The translations under genes and the position numbers were made by a program. 5,165 nt of DNA from Acidimicrobiaceae bacterium (GTDB lineage Bacteria; Actinomycetota; Acidimicrobiia; Acidimicrobiales; MedAcidi-G1): assembly GCA_002699725.1 (NCBI GenBank), contig PACE01000003.1, positions 39,288-44,452 on the forward strand. Direction: 5' to 3'. Below the pieces are notes generated by a model. The model was not told the origin of the DNA and made no database searches. It saw nothing but the letters and a program-made list of their open reading frames with translations. This document shows, piece after piece, positions 1 to 5,165 of the stretch (positions within the stretch are counted from its first letter, which is position 1; every line of letters begins with the position of its first letter).

Positions 1-1186
<1,186 letters not shown>

Positions 1187-1239
1187 CGTCCAGCGCAATC
1201 CGCGGCGACCACTTCACCCCACTCTCCGCCAACCCCCTT

Positions 1240-1255
1240 CCCCGCAGAAGCGGGG
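1240..1255. terminator. Candidate bidirectional hairpin terminator between ilvC and the thiolase gene
   Basis: CCCCGC (1240-1245) and GCGGGG (1250-1255) form a perfect 6-bp GC stem with a 4-base AGAA loop. It lies 53 bases after the ilvC stop and 20 bases after the thiolase stop on the other strand, so it could serve both convergent genes. No T-run follows on either strand, so it is not a textbook intrinsic terminator; hairpins without a U-tract are often proposed as terminators in high-GC actinobacteria. The function is inferred from position and symmetry. Confidence 0.5.
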
Positions 1256-1275
1256 TGGCCGGGTACACAAAGAGT

Positions 1276-2478
1276 TCAGTTCAGGCGCTGCACGACCATT
1301 GCCATGCCTTGGCCTCCACCCACGCACATGGATTCGACGCCGAATTCGGCGTCGCCGTCCTCGAGTGCGTTGAGCAGGGTGGTCATGATGCGGGCGCCGG
1401 TCATGCCGAAGGGGTGGCCGAGGGCGATGGCGCCACCGTTGACGTTGAGCTTGTCGTGGTCGATGCCGACCGCGTCGGCGGAGGGCAGCACCTGGGCGGC
1501 GAAGGCCTCGTTGATCTCGAACAGGTCGATGTCGTCGGCGGTCATGCCGGCCCGGCCGAGGGCCTGGTTGATGGCGCCGATGGGGCCGAGTCCCATGATC
1601 TCGGGATTGAGGGACGAAACGCCCGACGAGACGATGCGGGCCAACGGGGTGATGCCGAGCTCGGCCGCCCTGGTGTCGCTCATGACGACCACGGCGGCGG
1701 CGCCATCGTTGAGCGGGCAGGCGTTGCCGGCGGTGACCGTGCCGTCGGGACGGAACACCGGGTTGAGCTGCGAGACCTTCTCGTAGGTGGTGCCGGCGCG
1801 GATGCCGTCATCCAGGCTGACAACCGTGCCGTCGGGGAGCGTGTACGGGGAGATCTCCCGCTCGAAGAAGCCGCGGTCCCGGGCGGCCTCGGCCCGGTTC
1901 TGGGAGCGCACGCCCCACTCGTCCTGTGCCTGGCGGGACACGCCCATGTGCTGGGCGACGTTCTCGGCCGTCTGGCCCATGGCTATGTAGATGTCGGGAA
2001 AGCCCTCGGGGGCGGTCCATCCATCGGAACCCTCGCCCGAGCGGCCGGCGGTGCGGGCCTCGGCATCGGCGAACTCGGCGTTGTGGGGGCCGTTGTCTGC
2101 GGCGCCGTACTGGTAGCGGCTCACGCACTCCACGCCGCCGGCCATGAAGACGTCGCCCTCGCCGGCCCTGATGGCGTGGGCGGCCATTCGGATGGTCTGG
2201 AGCGACGAGGAGCAGTAGCGGTTGACGGTGACGCCGGGTGCGTCGAGGCCGGCCAGCAGGGCGGCCACACGGGCCACGTTGTAGCCCTGCTCGCCACCGG
2301 GTTGCCCGGTGCCCCAGATCACGTCCTCGACCTGGTCCCGGGGGAGCGCCGGGACCTTGCCCAGCACGTCGTCGATGATGAAGGCGGACATGTCGTCGGG
2401 ACGGGCCTCGACGAGGCTGCCCTTGCCGGCACGGCCGATCGGGGTGCGTGCGGTTGCGACGATGACGGCTTCGGCCAT
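1276..2478 (-). CDS. Acetyl-CoA C-acyltransferase (thiolase family)
   Basis: Thiolases either cleave 3-ketoacyl-CoA with CoA (beta-oxidation) or condense two acetyl-CoA. The 400-residue length is typical. The N-terminus MAEAVIVATARTPIGRAGKG is standard. The nucleophile is Cys89 in NRYCSSSLQTI, NEAFA lies at 323-327, the active-site His is H355 in GHPFGMTGAR, and the second Cys is C385 in CVGGGQG; all three catalytic residues are intact. The closest remembered pattern is the mycobacterial FadA3-like group (VNRYCSSSLQT with KVPAL nearby), which suggests a degradative role, but chain-length preference cannot be read from sequence. I place the start at the ATG at 2478 and not the upstream in-frame start at 2526: it has AGGAG 7 bases before it, and the added 16 residues (starting MPAGSPPDRG) do not look like thiolase. 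It follows the methyltransferase gene by 98 bases and may be read through from it or have its own promoter. Confidence 0.95.
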   Translation of the reverse strand: MAEAVIVATARTPIGRAGKGSLVEARPDDMSAFIIDDVLGKVPALPRDQVEDVIWGTGQPGGEQGYNVARVAALLAGLDAPGVTVNRYCSSSLQTIRMAAHAIRAGEGDVFMAGGVECVSRYQYGAADNGPHNAEFADAEARTAGRSGEGSDGWTAPEGFPDIYIAMGQTAENVAQHMGVSRQAQDEWGVRSQNRAEAARDRGFFEREISPYTLPDGTVVSLDDGIRAGTTYEKVSQLNPVFRPDGTVTAGNACPLNDGAAAVVVMSDTRAAELGITPLARIVSSGVSSLNPEIMGLGPIGAINQALGRAGMTADDIDLFEINEAFAAQVLPSADAVGIDHDKLNVNGGAIALGHPFGMTGARIMTTLLNALEDGDAEFGVESMCVGGGQGMAMVVQRLN

Positions 2479-2485
2479 GGTGGGA

Positions 2486-2490
2486 CTCCT
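2486..2490 (-). promoter_or_regulatory. Ribosome binding site that fixes the thiolase start
   Basis: On the - strand AGGAG stands 7 bases before the ATG at 2478. It lies inside the longer reading frame that begins at 2526, which argues that the longer frame is not the translated one. Confidence 0.75.
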
Positions 2491-2532
2491 GATCGTTCCT
2501 CGGTCCGGTGGGCTACCGGCCGGCAAGGCCTG

Positions 2533-2538
2533 AGCCTA
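2533..2538 (-). promoter_or_regulatory. Weak candidate -10 element for the thiolase gene
   Basis: On the - strand TAGGCT resembles the TAnnnT type -10 box of high-GC bacteria and would give a leader of roughly 48 bases. I see no good -35 match at 16-18 bases upstream. It is listed because the 98-base gap to the methyltransferase gene leaves room for a promoter; it could easily be chance. Confidence 0.22.
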
Positions 2539-2560
2539 TCCAGCGCTCCGAACGTGCACC

Positions 2561-2578
2561 GAGCCGGGGTGGCGGCTC
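2561..2578 (-). terminator. Hairpin overlapping the methyltransferase stop codon
   Basis: GAGCCG (2561-2566) pairs with CGGCTC (2573-2578), a 6-bp stem with a 6-base loop. It starts within the stop codon of the methyltransferase gene (2577-2579). There is no T-run after it. It could attenuate or end transcription between the methyltransferase and thiolase genes, or protect the 3' end of the message; six-base GC stems also arise by chance in DNA of this composition. Confidence 0.3.
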
Positions 2579-3236
2579 AGGCGAGGCGGATGAGGTTGAC
2601 GCCGTCACCCACGGAGAGCAGCACCGAGGTGACCCGGTCGTCGGCAATGACGTGGTCGTTGAACGCCCGCAGCGCCACGGTGTCGGCGTCTTCGGCTCCG
2701 GCGTCGAGCACCCTGCCGGACCACAGCACGTTGTCGACGGCGATGAGGGCGTGGGGGGACAGCCGGGGTACGAGTTCCTCGTAGTAGGCGAGGTAGCCGG
2801 TCTTGTCGGCGTCGAGGAAGGCGAAGTCGACGTGCTGTTCGGCAGGCAGCGCCCGGAGGGTCTCGAGGGCGGGGGCGACCACGAGGTCGATGCGGTCGTC
2901 GACGCCGGCCATGGCCCAGTGCCTGCGGGCGATGTCGGTCCACTCGGTGGAGACGTCGCAGCACAGCAGGCGCCCGACGGCGGGGAGCGCGCGGGCGATG
3001 GCGAGCGAGGAGAAGCCGGTGAAGGTGCCCACCTCGACGGCGAACGACGGACGCACCGCGGCGACCAGCACGGCGAGGAACGCCGCCTGGTCGGGCGCTA
3101 CCTGCATCCGGGCCAGCGGGCCGAGGGCGGCGGTCGCCCCGATCAGCGACTGCTGCACGTCGTCGACGGCCGGGGAGTGGGCCTGCACATAGCCGTCGAG
3201 GGCCTCGTCGAGGAAGAAGGAGCGGTGCCCGGTCAC
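2577..3236 (-). CDS. Class I SAM-dependent O-methyltransferase, caffeoyl-CoA O-methyltransferase type
   Basis: The 219 residues match the length and motif order of the cation-dependent O-methyltransferase family (Methyltransf_3), which moves a methyl group from SAM to a catechol-type hydroxyl. The SAM-binding motif I is EVGTFTGFSSL (68-78). LDADKTGY (141-148) carries the first metal-ligand Asp (D142) and the family Lys (K145), and VDNVLWSGRV (167-176) carries the D168-N169 pair; these correspond to the Asp/Asp-Asn metal set known in plant caffeoyl-CoA O-methyltransferase. It has no signal peptide or membrane segment, so it is cytosolic. It starts with GTG at 3236, with GGGGGA at 3243-3248 six bases upstream. 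The gene begins 22 bases after the amidohydrolase stop, so the two are very likely cotranscribed. The substrate is unknown: bacterial members methylate varied small phenols and natural products. Confidence 0.92.
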   Translation of the reverse strand: MTGHRSFFLDEALDGYVQAHSPAVDDVQQSLIGATAALGPLARMQVAPDQAAFLAVLVAAVRPSFAVEVGTFTGFSSLAIARALPAVGRLLCCDVSTEWTDIARRHWAMAGVDDRIDLVVAPALETLRALPAEQHVDFAFLDADKTGYLAYYEELVPRLSPHALIAVDNVLWSGRVLDAGAEDADTVALRAFNDHVIADDRVTSVLLSVGDGVNLIRLA

Positions 3237-3258
3237 GATCGGTCCCCCGTCCGGCAGT

Positions 3259-4962
3259 TCACCGGGTGTCGGTGCCGCTGCGCAGGACGCGGCCCGGGCG
3301 GGCGTCGGTGAAGCCGCCGCCGCTCACGACCGGGACGCCGGCGCACAGTACGTCGCTGATGCCGGTCGACCCGGCGTACAGGCGGGCGGCGCCGCCGGGA
3401 AGGTCGGCCCGCAGGCTGAGCGGGTCGGATCCGATGCTGTGCTCGTCGAACACCACCAGGTCGGCGTGGGCGCCCTCGGTGATCCGACCCCGGTCGACCA
3501 GACCGTAGAGGTCGGCCTGTTTGGCAGTCAGCAGGTGCACCGCCTCTTCGAGGTCGATCAGGCCGTGTTCGCGGACGGCTCCCTCGATGAGGCGGGTGGT
3601 GAAGTTGAAGGTGCCGAACATGTCGAGGTGGGCGCCGGCGTCGGATGCGCCGACCACCACGTGTTCGTCCCGCCAGACGCCGATCCGGGCCTCCCAGTCC
3701 TCCCGGGACTGGAAGGGGTCCTCCCGGCCGAACGAGGTCAGCAGGTCGTCGGCCAGGGCGATGTCGACGAGGGCGTCGAAGGGCTCCTTGTCGAGTTCGG
3801 CGGCCACGTCGCCGACCGTGCGACCCGAGTAGCCGTCGTTCTCCGGGGCGAACGTGTCGAAGATGACCTGGGTTTCCCACTTCGCGAGCCCCCGGAAGGG
3901 ACTGTCCTGTTGTGCCTGCTGTTCCAGGCGGCGCCGCTGTTCGGGGTCGGCGAGCAGGCGCTTCTTGGTTTCCCTCGGGAGCAGCATCGCCTCCTCCCAG
4001 CCGGGGAGGGCGTCGAGGATGAAGCCGGTGGCGAACGACATGCGCAGCCCGAAGGTGACGGGCACCGTGAGGGCGACGACCCTTGCGCCGCGCTCGGCGG
4101 CGTAGGGACCGGACCGCATCCGGTGGCGGGCATCGTCGAGGTTCCGGGCGGTGACCGTGAGGACGTTCCAGTTGAGTTGGCGGCCACCGGCGGCCAGCGA
4201 CATGTCGGTCATCAACTCGACGGCCCAATCCTCGTGTTGGCCGGCCATGGGCAGGAACTCGATGCCCGTGCCGGGGAACTCGCCGACGACCCGGCAGAGT
4301 TCGATGAGCTCGTCGCGGTGTGCATAGCGGCTGGGGACCATGTGGCCGTCGGCGTCGTTGTGGGTGCGTGACCAGGATGACGAGAAGCCGAGCGCCCCGG
4401 CCGCCAGTCCGCTCCGTAGCAGGTCGCACATGGCGGCCAACTCGTCGGGTGTGGCCTCGCGCCCGGTGCACTCCTCGTGCATCACCACCCGTCGCAGGGC
4501 CGAGTGTCCGACCTTGTAGCCGGCGTTGACGGCGAGGTGCGGCTCGATGGCGTCGAGGTACTCGGCGGTGGTCCGCCAGTTCCAGGGAACGCCCTCCTGG
4601 AGTGCCTCGAGCGGCATGCCCTCGACCCGGGCCAGCATCCGCATCAGGTACTCGCCGTCGGCGGGGTCGTCGGACAGGGGGGCGATGGAGAATCCGCAGT
4701 TCCCCCCGACCACCGAGGTCACGCCGTGGAGGGGCGACGGGCTGAGGGTGCCGTCCCAGAAGGGCTGGGCATCGAGGTGGGTGTGGACGTCGATGAACCC
4801 CGGGGCCACGACGCGTCCGTCGGCATCGATCGTGTGGGCGGCCTCGTCGTCGACGTCGCCGAGCGCCACGATTCGACCGTCGACGATGCCGAGGTCGGCG
4901 CGCCGGCGATCGGCGCCCGTACCGTCGACGACCCAGCCACCGCGGACCACAGTGTCGAGCAT
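3259..4962 (-). CDS. Amidohydrolase of the D-aminoacylase (N-acyl-D-amino-acid deacylase) family
   Basis: This is a metal-dependent hydrolase of the amidohydrolase superfamily; named relatives deacylate N-acyl-D-amino acids, but many actinobacterial members of this length have unknown substrates. The start (RGGWVVDGTGADRRRADLGI, 7-26) and VAPGFIDVHTHLDAQ (52-66) are the small beta-sandwich and first TIM-barrel strand, with metal ligands H60 and H62. GGNCGFS (86-92) supplies C89, the bridging Cys of this family. VGHSALR is at 151-157, GASDAG (439-444) carries the barrel-end D441, and the C-terminal sandwich returns at GRITEGAHADLVVFD (492-506). It is 567 residues against about 480-500 for classical D-aminoacylase; a charged helical stretch near 325-435 may account for the extra length. 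The two His ligands classically found on middle strands are not seen (E235/F236 and N264/N266 stand there). The ATG at 4962 has a GGGGAGG site just upstream. First gene of a probable operon with the methyltransferase; cytosolic. Confidence 0.88.
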   Translation of the reverse strand: MLDTVVRGGWVVDGTGADRRRADLGIVDGRIVALGDVDDEAAHTIDADGRVVAPGFIDVHTHLDAQPFWDGTLSPSPLHGVTSVVGGNCGFSIAPLSDDPADGEYLMRMLARVEGMPLEALQEGVPWNWRTTAEYLDAIEPHLAVNAGYKVGHSALRRVVMHEECTGREATPDELAAMCDLLRSGLAAGALGFSSSWSRTHNDADGHMVPSRYAHRDELIELCRVVGEFPGTGIEFLPMAGQHEDWAVELMTDMSLAAGGRQLNWNVLTVTARNLDDARHRMRSGPYAAERGARVVALTVPVTFGLRMSFATGFILDALPGWEEAMLLPRETKKRLLADPEQRRRLEQQAQQDSPFRGLAKWETQVIFDTFAPENDGYSGRTVGDVAAELDKEPFDALVDIALADDLLTSFGREDPFQSREDWEARIGVWRDEHVVVGASDAGAHLDMFGTFNFTTRLIEGAVREHGLIDLEEAVHLLTAKQADLYGLVDRGRITEGAHADLVVFDEHSIGSDPLSLRADLPGGAARLYAGSTGISDVLCAGVPVVSGGGFTDARPGRVLRSGTDTR

Positions 4963-4966
4963 TCGG

Positions 4967-4973
4967 CCTCCCC
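4967..4973 (-). promoter_or_regulatory. Ribosome binding site of the amidohydrolase gene
   Basis: On the - strand GGGGAGG ends 4 bases before the ATG at 4962. The spacing is slightly short if GGAGG is the pairing core and normal if GGGG is. The first residues after this ATG align with the usual start of the family. Confidence 0.65.
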
Positions 4974-4980
4974 TACGAAC

Positions 4981-5004
4981 CCGTGGATCGAACTCGGTCC
5001 ACGG
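4981..5004. repeat. 24-base inverted repeat in the divergent control region
   Basis: Left arm CCGTGGATCG (4981-4990) and right arm CGGTCCACGG (4995-5004) are complementary over 10 positions with a single G-T type mismatch, around a 4-base AACT centre. It ends 18 bases before the amidohydrolase ATG, just upstream of its ribosome binding site. It could be an operator for a dimeric repressor (TetR or GntR type) or an RNA hairpin in the leader of the amidohydrolase message. No regulator gene is visible in the window. Confidence 0.55.
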
Positions 5005-5044
5005 TACCGACCGATGAGGCCGGGGGCCGAACGGGGCGGCGACG

Positions 5045-5074
5045 TTGGGTCGACAGCCGTCAGGCTCCTACGAT
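5045..5074 (+). promoter_or_regulatory. Candidate housekeeping promoter for the gene starting at 5130
   Basis: TTGGGT (5045-5050) as -35 and TACGAT (5069-5074) as -10 are separated by 18 bases. TACGAT keeps the T, A and final T of the TAnnnT pattern common in actinobacterial promoters. The predicted transcript would start near 5081 and leave a leader of about 48 bases. The -10 box sits inside the 5058-5080 inverted repeat, a usual place for a repressor site. This comes from motif inspection only. Confidence 0.4.
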
Positions 5075-5094
5075 CTGACGAACAGCCAGGCTCC
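5053..5094. repeat. Overlapping short direct and inverted repeats around the putative promoter
   Basis: ACAGCC followed by CAGGCTCC occurs twice: at 5053-5058 plus 5061-5068, and in compact form at 5082-5094 where the two blocks share a C. Between them CGTCAG (5058-5063) and CTGACG (5075-5080) form a 6-bp inverted repeat with an 11-base spacer that encloses the putative -10 box. The arrangement could be binding sites for a regulator of the + strand gene; each element is short enough to be chance on its own. Confidence 0.4.
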
Positions 5095-5119
5095 GGTCGA
5101 GTCCGGGGTTCCCGCCGAC

Positions 5120-5124
5120 AGGAG
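5120..5124 (+). promoter_or_regulatory. Ribosome binding site of the gene starting at 5130
   Basis: AGGAG stands 5 bases before the ATG at 5130. It is the main reason to accept that a gene starts here, because only 12 codons are visible. Confidence 0.55.
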
Positions 5125-5129
5125 CGACG

Positions 5130-5165
5130 ATGCAGATCGATCCCCAGGAGCAGTGGAGGCTCCTC
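5130..5165 (+). CDS. Start of an unidentified gene, cut by the window end
   Basis: Only the first 12 codons are present, giving MQIDPQEQWRLL, with no stop before the edge. The ATG has AGGAG 5 bases upstream and a plausible promoter at 5045-5074, and the gene diverges from the amidohydrolase across 167 bases. Twelve residues are not enough to name a family. A start of the form M-x-I-D-P followed by a Leu-Leu pair is also seen in some FMN-binding flavin reductase-like proteins, but that is a weak resemblance from memory and should not be used as an annotation. There is no sign of a signal peptide in the visible part. Confidence 0.55.
   Translation, partial: MQIDPQEQWRLL

Noticed and set aside
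2505..2519. A small hairpin, CCGGT and ACCGG around GGGCT, in the thiolase leader.
   Set aside because: A 5-bp GC stem is common by chance in this DNA and the position suggests no clear role.
2479..2526. A 16-residue N-terminal extension of the thiolase.
   Set aside because: The extra residues lack family similarity, and the ideal ribosome binding site at 2486-2490 points to the ATG at 2478.
3439..4371. A 310-codon + strand frame antisense to the amidohydrolase.
   Set aside because: It is Gly/Val/Glu-rich with no motif, lies fully inside a well-supported gene, and is a shadow of its codon bias.
3233..4471. A 412-codon - strand frame inside the amidohydrolase gene.
   Set aside because: Its translation is an Arg/Pro/Gly-rich low-complexity string typical of an out-of-frame read; the overlapping frame encodes a clear amidohydrolase over its full length.
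4981..5004. The - strand of the inverted repeat contains GAGTTCGATCC, which looks like the T-arm of a tRNA.
   Set aside because: The 7 bases after the would-be T-stem (GTTCGTA) have no complementary acceptor strand at the right distance upstream, and no D-arm or anticodon arm is visible. The resemblance comes from the hairpin itself.

Overview
The window is high-GC bacterial DNA, almost entirely coding. Several genes start with GTG, and most have clear purine-rich ribosome binding sites. The ilvN-ilvC order, the base composition, and the mycobacterial-type thiolase and amidohydrolase families suggest an actinobacterium. Acidimicrobiia or a mycobacterium-like lineage would fit, but that is inference; nothing here fixes the genus.

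Layout: (1) Positions 1-1186 on the + strand are the end of a branched-chain amino acid operon: the last 31 codons of the acetolactate synthase regulatory subunit (ilvN), a 56-base gap, then a complete class I ketol-acid reductoisomerase (ilvC). (2) Positions 1187-1275 form a short convergent junction with a 6-bp GC hairpin that could end transcription from both sides. (3) Positions 1276-4962 on the - strand hold three genes, read right to left: a D-aminoacylase-like amidohydrolase (4962-3259), a class I SAM-dependent O-methyltransferase of the caffeoyl-CoA O-methyltransferase type (3236-2577, 22 bases after the first), and a thiolase (2478-1276, 98 bases further on). (4) Positions 4963-5129 are a divergent intergenic region with a 10-bp-arm inverted repeat, a plausible promoter and short repeats. 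(5) From 5130 a + strand gene begins and runs off the edge; only 12 codons are visible.

The + strand genes carry out the first shared steps of valine, isoleucine and leucine synthesis: IlvB/IlvN makes acetolactate or acetohydroxybutyrate, and IlvC isomerises and reduces it. The - strand genes look like accessory catabolism: hydrolysis of an amide or cyclic amide, methylation of a small hydroxylated molecule, and thiolytic cleavage of a 3-ketoacyl-CoA. Whether the three act on one substrate cannot be told from the sequence.

I see no rRNA, tRNA, CRISPR array, insertion sequence, prophage gene or toxin-antitoxin pair, and no convincing undescribed system. The points most worth a second look are the altered metal-ligand positions of the amidohydrolase and the repeats in the divergent control region at 4963-5129.
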